Assembly: GCF_030272615.1 (NCBI RefSeq)
Contig: NC_081407.1
Span: 263,922,574 to 263,986,573 of the forward strand
Reading direction: 5' to 3'
Length of the DNA: 64,000 bases
From: Cryptomeria japonica
Taxonomy: Eukaryota; Streptophyta; Pinopsida; Cupressales; Cupressaceae
Shown: one piece after another, positions 21,152 through 33,093 of the stretch
Layout of the letters: each line of letters opens with the position of its first letter
Position numbering within the stretch: position 1 is the stretch's first letter
The notes under the pieces: model-generated
Told to the model about the DNA's origin: nothing
Databases searched by the model: none
What the model saw: only the letters and a program-made list of their open reading frames with translations
Program-made: the position numbers and the translations under genes

Positions 21152-21599
21152 AGTTGAAAACAAAACATCCATCATCTCATTCATACATCATTTTTCCATC
21201 ATCAATTCATCCCAAAACTCTCAAAACATTAAGAGGTTCTTGTCCCAAGATTCCTTTTTTAGATATTGCTTGAAATCAAACACATCACATCACTTTTAGA
21301 TTGTTTCTACATCTAGGATAAGCTCATCCTAAGAGACACATCTACGCAGGTTAAAACTAGTTCATGAGTGAATCCTCTCATTGCTAGGTAGTCAAAATCT
21401 GTAACACATCTCAGATTTCTCTACACCTTATCACATCCAAACTCATCAAAACAAACAAGCAATTCAAAGAAAGGAATTTCGGTTACATCTACCTTAAAAG
21501 TGCTAGAGATCCCCATACAACACAAATCACCAATCATCAATCTTTCATCACCAACTCATCATCATCTTCAATCAACTTCAACACAAACTTGCAAACAAA

Positions 21600-24500
21600 A
21601 TGGCTCAAACCCGATCGCGATCAAGGCAACGAGAAATAGAAATTGAGGAAGAAGAGGACAACCTCAATGAATTTCAAGAAGCACTTGGAGGAAATGTAAA
21701 TGATGAAAACCCAAGTAGTCCCACTCCTTCAACAATCGAAAGGGTTCAACATAACCCTCACTTTAACAGATTATTTGATGAAATTCTCAGGAGCAATGCG
21801 GATGCTCACTTCTTAAGACTTGCTCAAGAAGGAGCCAAACTCCCCTCAGACTTTGATCTTGCCCAATTAAGACAAGCATCAGAAAGACAAAGTCGCCATG
21901 AGGAGGAAAGACGTAGAGATCCCATCAGATATAACATCCCTCGAGGTAACCCACCACCTCCTCCTCCAAATGAAATGGAGATGTTGCGGCAACAAGTCGC
22001 GAATCTCGCCCAACAACTTCATAGTGGTGTTAAGACCAATCAATTTTCACTTAACGACATCTGTCCCTATCCGTTTGATAGGAATCTTTATATGCCACCC
22101 TTTCCACGCGGGTTTGAAACACCCAAATTTGAAAAATATAGAGGAAAGGGGGATCCCCGTGATCATGTCCGAGAATTTCATTCTGCTTGTCTTGAAGTAG
22201 CTTATGAGGACACATACCTAATGCGCCTTTTTCCCCAAAGCTTGGGAGGAACAACCACATCATGGTTTTCCCGACTTCCAGGTGGCATTAGAACATTTGA
22301 GGAACTCATCCAGAAGTTCCTATCTCATTACTCTTATAATATTGAACGCGACATCACCATGGCTGATCTATGCAACACCAAACAAAAACCAGGTGAATTA
22401 TTCGCAGTATTCCTGCAACGATGGCGCCAAATGTCTAGCAGACGTTCTCTTCAGTTACCTGAACGAGAACTAGTGGAAATTTTCATTTCCAACTTAAACG
22501 AAGAAATGGAATTTCACCTGGATGTCAAAGACACAGACTCTTTTAACGATATGATCACCAAGGGTATAAAATGTGAAAGGGCACTCATCAAAAAAGGACT
22601 CATCAAAATCTTTAATGAACCAACAGATGCTCCTCGCCCGCGCTTCAATAACGATAAACCGAACTTCTGGAACAAGAATAAGAACATCGTCAACGATGGA
22701 GTTGTGGATGCTCGGACTGTCCAAAATGCACAACCTGTGGTTCGGTTTGCAGGACAAAATCCTCCACCTCAAAATAACACAAATGTTCCTCTTAATCAAG
22801 GTCGCATCACATCTCATGATGAACCAAGACCTCGTCCACAAAAACAAAAACGCACATACACTCCCTTAGGGGAACCCATTGAAACAGTGTTGCGACAACT
22901 CCTCTCTCAAAATTTGGTCACTCTACCTAAGCTATCAAACTATGAGCCTCAAGTCAAACCAGCATGGTGGAAAGATACTGAACACTGTGAGTTCCATCAA
23001 GGAAGAGGACACAAGACAAGTAATTGTCACCGATTGAAAGATCTCATTCAGGATCTTATTGACCGAGGAGAAATTGAAATTGAAGGGCATGACCCAAAAA
23101 CAACCAATAATGATCATCAGATGTTCAAGAATCCACTTCCATCGCAAGATCAAAGGGGTCCTTCGACGTCCAGTCGAGGTCCTGATACCACTGATTATAC
23201 GCAAGCTGCGTATAATTACACTGTCAATCACCTGTATGATGCCAGTGAACAAATTGCAACTATCACCTTCAAAAATCCCACCTCAAATTGCAATGTTGTT
23301 ACGCGTCGCGGCAAAGTTACCATCAAGGCAGCTCCACAAGGCACCACCTCCATCCCAAAGCAGTACAATCTTGTGGAACAATTAGACAAAACCCCTGCAC
23401 TCATATCCATTTTAGAACTATTACGCCTATCGCCATCTCATAAAACAATCTTGGATCAAGCACTCCAAGAGGCGTCAGTCCCTGCAAACCTGAACACAGA
23501 CCAATTTCAAGCCATGGTTGGAAATCTAAAGTCATCACCTTGTCTCACTTTTTTCGAAAGTGACAACTCTTCGTTCCAGCAACCTCATAACGCCTCACTC
23601 CACATTGAAGGCTTTGTCAACCAACACAGGATCAAGCGAGTCTTGATAGATAATGGAGCAGGCCTAAACATTTGTACACTACAGTTTTTCACAGCATTGG
23701 GATATGCAATAGAATCAGTGGATCCTCGCAAGAAGATCACCATCAAGGCCTATGATGATGCAGAGCGTTCATCCAAAGGAGCTGTGGTACTACCAATCCG
23801 AGTAGGCCCTGTGGTAAAGCACATCATCTGTCAGGTTCTGGACCTTCCTCTGCCATATAATCTATTATTAGGGAGACCTTGGATACATGCCATGCAAGCC
23901 GTTCCATCTACCTACCATCAATGTATCAAGTTCCCACATAACGGTGTAGAGATCACAATCCTGGGTGATGCAAATCCCTTTGCATTTTGCCATAATATCA
24001 GCCATCAACCAGAGATTACTGTTCCTAATAATAGGGAAGCCATTTCCTCCACATCATATGTAAATCCCACCTCTCTTGCCAGTTCGAACACCCCTATACC
24101 CAAGCAAGAAAAGCTTAAGATGAAAGTCGCAGAGGAAGGTCCCGGGGAATATAACTTAAGTCAACTCTTTTGTGTGGGACAAATGCCCACTTCTCCTAGA
24201 ACACATGGTAAACCACAGCAGTTACTCCAGCAACCACTAAACATGCCTGCATGTGCCTTAACGCCTTTCATCCTTGGAAAGAGCCAAGAGGAAGAGACAC
24301 AAGATGAGGACCTGGCGGAATGGATCTATAAAGATCCCATCACCACTGATAAACCGCAAGTTACACTTCCTACGGAACAGTATGGTAAAGGCCTCCTCAT
24401 TATGCAAAGAATGGGGTATGATGGTCAGAGTGCTTTGGGATACTGCAAACAAGGACGACATGAACCACTGCTGCCAGAGTTCAAGCCCAAAGGTAATACA

Positions 24501-25703
24501 GGCCTTGGCTTTGAAAAAGAGATCCTTCCTAAACTCAGATTCAAAGGAAAACCCAGCAAACCATTTTGCCCACCTACTGCAAAGAGGATACCTTTCATAA
24601 TCAAAGCACCATCAAGCACTATCCCCACTGCCCCCTCAAGGCTCACAACTCCACCATCACCAATGTCACTCATCCCATCAAACGAACCAGTAATCCTATC
24701 AGCAACACCATTAGCAGCAGCAACTGTATCAGAATCCGCAGCAGCTTCTATGGCCCCAGCAGTTCCTGCAGAAACCACTAAGTCACCACTGTCGATACTT
24801 CCAGTGACAAATCCATTAAACCCCATCACAATTCCTGCAGCACCGATCACCTCAAAGGTACATAAACCAATCACACCTGCAGTATTCAACTCCAGCGACA
24901 TCCCAGTATGGTATAGCAATCGGATGCTGGAAAGTGATTCAGAGACCGACTCACATGAGTGGGAATTTGATTCTGTACAGCTTAACACTTCAGATGAGGA
25001 AGACACATCACCACCTCCGCCACGCAAAGACATTCCTGTTTACGGAGAAGCACAGATAAAGACCACTTGGGTACCTGAGCTGGAAACATCTTCCACAGAC
25101 CCTACGTCTCATCCTACGCCTGATTCTGACAGGGAGAGTACCATCAACGACCTTCACCACACTGTCTTAACCCTCACTGATACATCTCCCGCACTTAACT
25201 TAATCGATGAAGTAATGCCCATTATCCACCCTGAACTCATCGAATGGAACCAACCAAATCCCCCATGTCTTGATTTCTTCCAGAATGATGAGGCTATCAT
25301 TGACTTTTTGGAATTAAGGGATAATCTACCAAGCGGGGATCACAAAGCTGGATTCGCCATTGAACTTAATAGCGCAGCATACTTCGGGGCGGATGCCAAA
25401 CCCTTCAGCTGCAAAAATATAACATTAAAACATGGATCTTCCAGTGAAAACCACACTGTGGCACTATTTGATCCAATAAAAGTAAAAAGAAAGAGCGTAT
25501 CCAACGGTGAAAACCTCTCTGAGGCGCCTGAGGATGAAGGGTTTGACATTCTCCCTGCTAATGCACAACAGGAACGATCAACGATCCTCATTGAGGAGAC
25601 CAAAGAATACAATGTGGGGACTCCTGAAAACCCTCATATCATACATCTGGCATCTCTTCTCACTCCAGAGGAACAGCCTCGATTTATAGAGTTCTTCCAA
25701 TAG
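21600..25703 (+). CDS. gag-pro: Gag-protease polyprotein with G-patch, element A unit 2
   Basis: 1367 codons with the same domain order as unit 1: basic N-terminus, gag capsid-like domain, CxxHx4Hx4C finger, DNG protease, G-patch-like segment, Pro/Ser-rich and acidic spacer. The only amino-acid change found is residue 652, Ser (TCC) in unit 1 and Phe (TTC, T at 23554) here. That residue lies about 30 positions before the protease aspartate in a segment with no recognised motif. The ORF ends at the same TAG (25701-25703). Because both units descend from one insertion, the shared TAG is not independent evidence that the stop is functional. Confidence 0.92.
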   Translation: MAQTRSRSRQREIEIEEEEDNLNEFQEALGGNVNDENPSSPTPSTIERVQHNPHFNRLFDEILRSNADAHFLRLAQEGAKLPSDFDLAQLRQASERQSRHEEERRRDPIRYNIPRGNPPPPPPNEMEMLRQQVANLAQQLHSGVKTNQFSLNDICPYPFDRNLYMPPFPRGFETPKFEKYRGKGDPRDHVREFHSACLEVAYEDTYLMRLFPQSLGGTTTSWFSRLPGGIRTFEELIQKFLSHYSYNIERDITMADLCNTKQKPGELFAVFLQRWRQMSSRRSLQLPERELVEIFISNLNEEMEFHLDVKDTDSFNDMITKGIKCERALIKKGLIKIFNEPTDAPRPRFNNDKPNFWNKNKNIVNDGVVDARTVQNAQPVVRFAGQNPPPQNNTNVPLNQGRITSHDEPRPRPQKQKRTYTPLGEPIETVLRQLLSQNLVTLPKLSNYEPQVKPAWWKDTEHCEFHQGRGHKTSNCHRLKDLIQDLIDRGEIEIEGHDPKTTNNDHQMFKNPLPSQDQRGPSTSSRGPDTTDYTQAAYNYTVNHLYDASEQIATITFKNPTSNCNVVTRRGKVTIKAAPQGTTSIPKQYNLVEQLDKTPALISILELLRLSPSHKTILDQALQEASVPANLNTDQFQAMVGNLKSSPCLTFFESDNSSFQQPHNASLHIEGFVNQHRIKRVLIDNGAGLNICTLQFFTALGYAIESVDPRKKITIKAYDDAERSSKGAVVLPIRVGPVVKHIICQVLDLPLPYNLLLGRPWIHAMQAVPSTYHQCIKFPHNGVEITILGDANPFAFCHNISHQPEITVPNNREAISSTSYVNPTSLASSNTPIPKQEKLKMKVAEEGPGEYNLSQLFCVGQMPTSPRTHGKPQQLLQQPLNMPACALTPFILGKSQEEETQDEDLAEWIYKDPITTDKPQVTLPTEQYGKGLLIMQRMGYDGQSALGYCKQGRHEPLLPEFKPKGNTGLGFEKEILPKLRFKGKPSKPFCPPTAKRIPFIIKAPSSTIPTAPSRLTTPPSPMSLIPSNEPVILSATPLAAATVSESAAASMAPAVPAETTKSPLSILPVTNPLNPITIPAAPITSKVHKPITPAVFNSSDIPVWYSNRMLESDSETDSHEWEFDSVQLNTSDEEDTSPPPPRKDIPVYGEAQIKTTWVPELETSSTDPTSHPTPDSDRESTINDLHHTVLTLTDTSPALNLIDEVMPIIHPELIEWNQPNPPCLDFFQNDEAIIDFLELRDNLPSGDHKAGFAIELNSAAYFGADAKPFSCKNITLKHGSSSENHTVALFDPIKVKRKSVSNGENLSEAPEDEGFDILPANAQQERSTILIEETKEYNVGTPENPHIIHLASLLTPEEQPRFIEFFQ

Positions 25704-28700
25704 CGTCAGATCAACTTTGCATGGTCATATGCAGACATGCCTGGGCTTGATCCTGATTTAGTCATGCATCATCTCACAGTAGCAAAAGGAGCCAAACCTG
25801 TCAAGCAGAAGCTTCGTAAGATGCATCCTCAGATTGCCGTACTAGTCAAAACAGAACTCAAGAAACTCCTAGATGTTGGTTTCATTAGACCAATTGATTA
25901 CGCAGAATGGATCTCCAATATTGTGCCAGTCGGCAAACCAAAAGGGGGCATCCGCATTTGTATAGACTTCAGAGATCTGAATAAGGCATGTCCTAAGGAT
26001 GACTTCCCCCTACCAAATATCGACATCATAGTGGATCTAACAGCAGGACATGCGATGCTTTCACTCATGGATGGATTTTCAGGATATAATCAAATAAAGA
26101 TCGCACCAGAAGATCAACATGAGACAGCTTTCACATGTCCATGGGGCACATACTGCTGGAATGTAATGCCTTTTGGTCTAAAGAATGCAAGAGCGACCTA
26201 TCAAAGAGCAATGACCACCATCTTCCATGACATGATGCATACTATGATGGAAGATTATGTGGATGATTTACTAGCAAAATCACTCACAAGAGAAGGACAT
26301 CTCCATATCTTAGATCAAATCTTTGATAGACTGGAACAATATCATGTTCGAATCAACCCAAAGAAATGTGTCTTTGGAGTGACCTCCGGAAAGCTTCTAG
26401 GATACATTGTCTCAAGCAAAGGTATTGAGGTTGACCCAGCAAAGGTTAAGGCAATAATGGACATGCCACCTCCACGGAATATCAGTCAGCTAAGGACACT
26501 ACAAGGACGGCTTCAATCCATCCGCAGATTCATTGCACAATTAGCCGATAAGTGTCACCCATTCACACACCTGCTACACAAGAACATCCGCTTTCAGTGG
26601 GATGACAGATGCCAGCAAGCATTTCAGGCGCTTAAAGACTATCTCATGAATCCACCATTGTTGATGCCACCAGATCCAAGTAGACCATTATTGCTCTATA
26701 TCTCAGCAACAAGTACAGCATTGGGTGTACTACTGGCACAACATAATGCAGAAGGAAAAGAGTGTGCTATTTACTACATCTCTCGTACACTGGTTGGCTA
26801 TGAACTCAATTACACACCTATTGAGCGAGCTTGCCTAGCAGTAATCCTGGCAGCCACTAAATTGCGGCACTATCTATTAACACACAAGGTACAACTCATT
26901 GCAAAGATTGATCCACTCAAGTATTTACTCAACAAAGCAGCATTGACAGGTCGCTTAGCTAAATGGGTAATGATTCTAAGTGAATTCGACATCGAGTATG
27001 TGGACCGTAAAGCTATCAAAGGTCAGGTCATTGCAGATCAGTTGGCTGATGCACCTCTCATAGGCGATCATCCTCTCATTTCCAATTTTCCAGATGAAGA
27101 GATATTCATGATTACAGAAGCACAGTCATGGAAATTATACTTTGATGGTTCATACACTAGGCACGGCTCGGGGGCAGGCATTCTGTTTATCACACCTCAG
27201 GGTGATAGCATCCCGAAGTCTTACAGGCTCACATTTCCATGCACCAACAACATAGCAGAGTATGAGGCCTTGATCACCGGACTTAGGTTAGCCGTACAAT
27301 GGAAATTACAAGAACTACAAGTATATGGCGATTCCCAACTAGTCATTCGACAAGCAATAGATGAGTATCAGACCAAGGATGATAAACTCATGCCATATAA
27401 GCAAATGGTGGACACTCTAAAGACATCATTTACTACTATCACTTTTGAGCAGATACCAAGAGATCAGAATCGAGCTGCTGATGCCATGGCTACCATCGCA
27501 TCTCTCTTAGATCTTCCACAGAATTCAACACGCTACGAGTTCTTGGTAGAACAGCTTTGGATTCCCGCTTATGATATCCCCGAATCCGAAATGATATGTC
27601 GCCTTGTCGGTTCTGAATCCCCATGGTATGGTGAGTTCTACACTTATCTCCGTGATCACACCCTTCCTCCCAACCAATCAAATAATCAACGTAAAACCTT
27701 CATTCGCCAAACTGCTCGATATACCATTATTGCTGAAACCCTATACCGACGCAGTCTTGATGGTACTCTCCTTCGATGTCTAGAACAAGGTGAGATAACA
27801 AAGGCTTTGGAAGAGGTACATGAAGGAATTTGCGGGACTCACTCAAGTGGTCCATCACTAGCCAAGAAGATCATGCGAGCTGGATACTATTGGCCATCTA
27901 TGGAAAAGGATTCCTACTACTTTGTTAGGAAGTGCAAAAAATGTCAAGTTCACGGTGACCTGATAAATGCACCAGCACAGGAACTGCAACCAATCACAAC
28001 ACCATGGCCTTTTTGTCAATGGGGCCTTGACCTTGTGGGTAAGATTCATCCATCTTCATCCAATGGCCATAAATTCATTATTACCGCTACCGAATATTTC
28101 ACCAAGTGGATCGAAGCTGTTCCACTTACCCAAGTCACCAGCAAGCAGATCGCCTCATTCATCCTCAATTACATCATCTGCCGGTATGGTGTGCCCATGT
28201 CCATTGTCACAGATAACGGTCTTCCTTTCAAAAATCAGGATGTCCGTGAGCTTTGTGAGAAATTTCATATCCAACACCGCTTTTCCACTCCCTATTACCC
28301 ACAAGGCAATGGTCAGGCCGAAGCATCCAATAAAAACATATTGAGAATCCTAAAGAAGACAGTCAATGATGCCGGTCGTGATTGGCATGTTCAATTGAAT
28401 CCAGCATTATGGGCATATCGAACTAGCATTCGAACCCCTACAGGTGCAACTCCTTATTCATTGGTCTATGGTGCTGAAGCTATCTTACCTATTGAGGTCG
28501 AGATACCATCCTTACGAGTTTCCTTGCATAATCTCATCGATGATGAAGCATACAGAGTCTCACGCCTTCAGGACTTGGAGCTACTTGATGAGAAGCGACA
28601 AGCTGCATACAACCATCTCAAAGCCTATCAGCAGCGCATGAGTAGAAGCTACAATCACCGAGTTAGACCTCGTACATTTGAGGTAGGTGATCTTGTTCTT

Positions 28701-28880
28701 CGAGAGAATCCTCGCAACCAACCAAACAGAGAACATCAAGGCAAGTTTGAATCAAATTGGCTAGGCCCATATGTTGTCACTGCTGTATTTGGGTCTGGGG
28801 CATATCAGTTGGCTACATCAGAAGGAGAACCGCTCGCAGATCCAATCAACAGCATGCACCTCAAACGGTTTTACACATAA
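25704..28880 (+). CDS. pol: Pol: RT, two RNase H domains, integrase, element A unit 2
   Basis: Same frame as the preceding gag-pro, open after the TAG; first ATG at 25737. The translation matches unit 1, with YVDD, both RNase H domains, the HHCC zinc finger and D,D35E intact. With two complete units, transcription from LTR1 or LTR2 could each produce a full-length RNA. Confidence 0.95.
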   Translation, partial: RQINFAWSYADMPGLDPDLVMHHLTVAKGAKPVKQKLRKMHPQIAVLVKTELKKLLDVGFIRPIDYAEWISNIVPVGKPKGGIRICIDFRDLNKACPKDDFPLPNIDIIVDLTAGHAMLSLMDGFSGYNQIKIAPEDQHETAFTCPWGTYCWNVMPFGLKNARATYQRAMTTIFHDMMHTMMEDYVDDLLAKSLTREGHLHILDQIFDRLEQYHVRINPKKCVFGVTSGKLLGYIVSSKGIEVDPAKVKAIMDMPPPRNISQLRTLQGRLQSIRRFIAQLADKCHPFTHLLHKNIRFQWDDRCQQAFQALKDYLMNPPLLMPPDPSRPLLLYISATSTALGVLLAQHNAEGKECAIYYISRTLVGYELNYTPIERACLAVILAATKLRHYLLTHKVQLIAKIDPLKYLLNKAALTGRLAKWVMILSEFDIEYVDRKAIKGQVIADQLADAPLIGDHPLISNFPDEEIFMITEAQSWKLYFDGSYTRHGSGAGILFITPQGDSIPKSYRLTFPCTNNIAEYEALITGLRLAVQWKLQELQVYGDSQLVIRQAIDEYQTKDDKLMPYKQMVDTLKTSFTTITFEQIPRDQNRAADAMATIASLLDLPQNSTRYEFLVEQLWIPAYDIPESEMICRLVGSESPWYGEFYTYLRDHTLPPNQSNNQRKTFIRQTARYTIIAETLYRRSLDGTLLRCLEQGEITKALEEVHEGICGTHSSGPSLAKKIMRAGYYWPSMEKDSYYFVRKCKKCQVHGDLINAPAQELQPITTPWPFCQWGLDLVGKIHPSSSNGHKFIITATEYFTKWIEAVPLTQVTSKQIASFILNYIICRYGVPMSIVTDNGLPFKNQDVRELCEKFHIQHRFSTPYYPQGNGQAEASNKNILRILKKTVNDAGRDWHVQLNPALWAYRTSIRTPTGATPYSLVYGAEAILPIEVEIPSLRVSLHNLIDDEAYRVSRLQDLELLDEKRQAAYNHLKAYQQRMSRSYNHRVRPRTFEVGDLVLRENPRNQPNREHQGKFESNWLGPYVVTAVFGSGAYQLATSEGEPLADPINSMHLKRFYT

Positions 28881-31298
28881 GCTGTACAGAGCATCAGGCT
28901 CCCCTGCCTATTATAAAATACCAAAAAACATTCAGAAAAATGTCCTGAAGAAAATATAAAAACATTCAAAAAAGTAAAGAAAAATCATGCATCCAAACGG
29001 TGAACAACCACTCCGGTGGCACCTTGGGTAAAAACGATGGTGAAAACCTGGCAAACAGGCGCCACTCGTAAAGGCTATGGCTCCATTATCTTTCAGACTT
29101 GTGGCGATCACATCTACTTCATACATACATCCATCCATCCATCAACCATGGCTTGTTATTCCTCTGCAATTATGATAGTACTCCATACATCTCGCATCCC
29201 GCTTTTTCATAGTCATGTCTAAAACTGGGGGCAATGCCTTTAACCTATTGATGGAAGTGGATTCTACATTGTCTTATGATTCATTAAGTTCTTCATTCAA
29301 ACAATCATCAAAAATCCAAAAACATTCAAAAATATCTCGCAAAAATACCAAAAACATTCAAAACAATTCAAAATCCAAAAACATCGACAAAACCATTGAA
29401 AAATCACACAAAAACATGGCAACACCTTGTACATACTCATCCATGCAGATACCAAAACAAACATTGCGACAAACTACTCACACAAATGACCACTTATCAC
29501 TCGACCAACACAATCAACATCTACAATCCAAACTGTCTTTAAAAACAAGGATGCATCCTTCCTTACCAAAACAAAGACAAAAGTGACGTTTTCTTTGACA
29601 AGAAAATTATGTTAAGCTATCAAATGCTTGGTTGATTTATGAGTACAATCATTTGTTTATCTGTATCGGGATCTTTCAGCATTGTTTTGTATCGTTTGTG
29701 CATTATTTCCGATGAAGTTCTGGGACATGTACTAATGGTGTCTACGTGGGAAGTTCACCAAGCTACGTGATCTTATGCAAAATGCAGTCATAGATCACTA
29801 CGGCTTGCTGACTACAGCGTATACCTCGACCATATGAGCATGAACCATTACCAAGGATCCATATTCTTTATTCTTTATGTATATATTGTTTGTTTGCAGG
29901 TACAATTCTCTTTCTTTGGTTCCTCCTACCTCATCCAAACTGGATAAAGGTTTTATCTCTTATTACGGTATGCACTTGTCTCAGGATATGATCAGCCTAA
30001 GATCAAGGAGGACGTTCCAAGTCATGCATGAAAGGAGATAATCCTTATCTGTTCCGCAAGAAATACTCAGGTCAACTTGATCCATTATATCAAGTTGCTT
30101 GTATTAACTTGCTATATCAAATCCATGTAAGAAATACTCTGGTCATCTTGAATCTTTATGTCAAGTTGCTTGTATTTTCTTACAACATTTTAAAGCTCAA
30201 TGATGAAAAATAATGCACCATGGATCGTCATTCCATCTGATTTGTATATATTGCATTTCGTTGCATTCCAACCATCCATACATTCATAAATAGCTGCATA
30301 TCATGCATACATAGTAATGACAATGGATACTCTATTTTCCTCTTCTTCCATAGGAATGTAATAGGTCCTCCATTTCTTCTATCTAACATTGCACCCCCCC
30401 CCACCCTCCCCATCTCAATAATCAGCATCACATACCCTACATCGTGTCCCAATCAGCCTAATCAAGCCACGTTCATCACCATCCATCTCTAACTAGGAGG
30501 GATTGTGTTTCCTATCGTAAGTCATCCAATAAGTCAAGAAAGTTACTCTATTTGCACAAATACATCGACTCCCACACACCTAGACTATCAACAGATACTC
30601 TGATCAAGTATCTTCGGGTCTCAACAGGTAATCGATTATGGTAATCCTAGACTACATCAGGCATTTATCATAATGACCTAGTCTCAACGGGGCTGCCATG
30701 ATTCCCCACAACCATCCATCACACGCACACACTATCAATTGATCAACCAATCAAACACAATCCAACGGACAATTACATCAATTGTCTACGTCTCAACGAG
30801 TATTTTGCTTCATATACCTTGACTTCATCGGACAATTACGTCAATTGTCTAAGTCACCATCAGGTCACTTTGATTCACTTACTCAGACTTTATCATGTCC
30901 AAGCGACCAACTGACATCAACTGTCACGCTTTGACTTGACCGGGGCAATTAAACCGATTGCACCAGATTGTCCAACCAATTTTGATCAATTGTATAGCAT
31001 CAATCCAAACCCCACACTACATCTGTTGTATCTCTTGCATGACCTCAGGGTACTCGCTGGCTTGTTGTTTCTTCATATTCACTCCATTTTCTCCCATTCT
31101 TTCATCATTAGTTCTAATTTCTTCTATTCTACCTCCCCTCCACTTTGCATTCTTTTTCGAGAGATCGCTCGATTTTTCAAAAAAAAAATTTGGCCCATCT
31201 CTCGAGGGGGCATACCACCCATTAAATTTACATTTTATGGGGCATTTCTTCACACCTATTTTTCTTTCTTTGAAACGACGCGATAAACCGCACCGTCT
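28881..31298 (+). other. Element A 3' noncoding region, unit 2
   Basis: Copy of 14658-17075. One substitution was found: C at 30400 where unit 1 has T at 16177, converting C6-T-C2 to a C9 run. Palindromes recur at 30768-30849 and GAGGGGGCATA at 31204-31214. Confidence 0.6.
29039..29063 (+). other. Conserved 25-nt hairpin motif, element A unit 2
   Basis: Identical to 14816-14840. Confidence 0.6.
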
Positions 31299-31312
31299 CA
31301 AAGAGGGGCAAA
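31299..31312 (+). other. Element A polypurine tract, unit 2
   Basis: CAAAGAGGGGCAAA directly before LTR3. Confidence 0.85.
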
Positions 31313-33088
31313 TGTAGTCACATAAATTTGTCCACTTAATTAAATGAATACTTAGTATTTATTTGATTATTTAACCATCAATTAATAATTAATTAAATTA
31401 ATATTTAATTAATTCATCTTAACCCTATTCTCCTATTAATTAAATAAATTATTCAATTTATTTGATTTAATTCACTTAACCAAATTCAGACCATTAATTA
31501 AATAAATAAATCATATTTATTTAATTAAATCTTCTCTCACATTTAAATAAATTAATATTTATTTAGAACCCCCAAAATCCCACCTCTCACATTTAAATAA
31601 ATAAATCATTTATTTAAATCACCTTTATCCTCTACCCACTTGCATTTTCCTACAAAAGCAAGTTGCACAATTATTTTAAATAAATAATTTATTTAAATCA
31701 CCTTTATCCTCACCCACTTGAAACCTTTAATGGTTTCCCTTAAAGTAGTCAAACTTGATGGCTTTAAAGTCTTCAAACTTGATGGCTTCCTTCTATAGTC
31801 TTCTTAAGACTTTAATGGTTTTCCTTAAAGTCTTCAAGCCTTTAATGGTTTCCCTCAAAGTCTTCAAGCATTTTAAATGCTTTATCTTCATTTTTCTCAT
31901 TTAAATAAATTAATATTTATTTGAATATTTATCCAAATGCAAATTACACCATTTAATTGAAATAAATGATTTTATTTTAATTGAAAATACCAAAATTTCT
32001 CCCACTTGCATTTTCCTACAAAATCCACTTGCATGCCTAAACCCCTTCTAAATTCTTCTAAACCCTTCCTAATTAGCCTAATCCATCCCCTAAATATTGT
32101 CACATTCCTAAGCAAATTGGAGTCACTTCTCAAAGACTCCAAAGTCTTTGAAAAGCAATTAATGCTTTGTGTGTTCAACAAATTAACCCTCAAAGTCTTG
32201 GATAACCTTTGAAAGCTTCCAACCTTCAACCACTAAATGGCTCAAAGTCTTGGATAACCTTTGAAAGCTTTCAACCTTCAACCACTTAATCCCCAAAGTC
32301 TCCAATAACCATTAATGGTTAATTCAACCCTCCCACATGGTTAAAACATTTGTTTTGACTCAACCTCTACCCAACCCAAAGGTCTCATCAGGCCATTAAT
32401 GCTTTGACCATGATTATCTCTTAAACATTTGCACAAAGGTTTATCCTTGGATTAACTCTTAATCCAATGGGTAATCTTAATTTAGACTTGACCCTTACCT
32501 TCTAGATAACCATGAGGTCTTCTCAGGCCTTTAATGCCTCCAACCTCTTCTCTCAACCCAATCCTATGTTGAAACTTGTCACCATTTTATTGGTGCCAAT
32601 TGTGCACATGGATCCCCAACTTTCAATCCTAACCCTTGTTAAGATTGCTCAATCTTAACCCTTCATTTCTCTATTTCTTCTATAAATAGAACCCTTCTCC
32701 TCAAGCAAAAGGAGAAGCATTTTAGAGTATTGTTGTTATACTGGCATTAGCATAGAGCTTTTTCATAGCATCACTATCTACTCTTGCATAGTATTTGCTT
32801 ATCATATTCAACCATCTTGAATCTCCATATGGCATCCATGGCTAGTGCTAAAAGCTGAGAGCTACACTCATTTGGGACTTGGAGAGGAGAGGAACAAGGG
32901 AGGAGCAACTATGAGCATCTTGATTAGCTATTTCATTCTATGTTTATATGCTTTCTATTTCATGCTTAATATCTCTCTTGATATGCCTGTTTAGGATAAT
33001 CTTTTGTTTCTAACACTAACGTTTGTTTCTTGTGCTCTTGTGTGTGTTGCCATCAAACAGATTTTCTAATCCTTTTTGCAGAGCATCA
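31313..33088 (+). repeat. Element A LTR3
   Basis: Starts TGTAGTCACA and ends GAGCATCA, followed by CCTAG (33089-33093). No difference from LTR1 was noticed, so insertion is very recent or the copies are homogenised. Confidence 0.95.
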
Positions 33089-33093
33089 CCTAG
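33089..33093 (+). other. Right target-site duplication of element A (CCTAG)
   Basis: Pairs with 2862-2866. Confidence 0.95.

Larger units (their letters stand above)
2867..33088 (+). mobile_element. Element A: tandem Tat-type Ty3/gypsy retrotransposon (LTR-internal-LTR-internal-LTR)
   Basis: Three 1776-bp LTRs (2867-4642, 17090-18865, 31313-33088) alternate with two 12,447-bp internal regions, period 14,223 bp. CCTAG flanks only the outer ends, so this is one insertion event followed by duplication, or a duplicated assembly, rather than two insertions. Dual RNase H, the CxxHx4Hx4C gag finger and D,D35E integrase place it in the Tat group of gypsy elements. Reading frames are intact apart from a single in-frame TAG between gag-pro and pol. 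Only two substitutions between units were found: C9331 versus T23554, and T16177 versus C30400. Confidence 0.95.
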
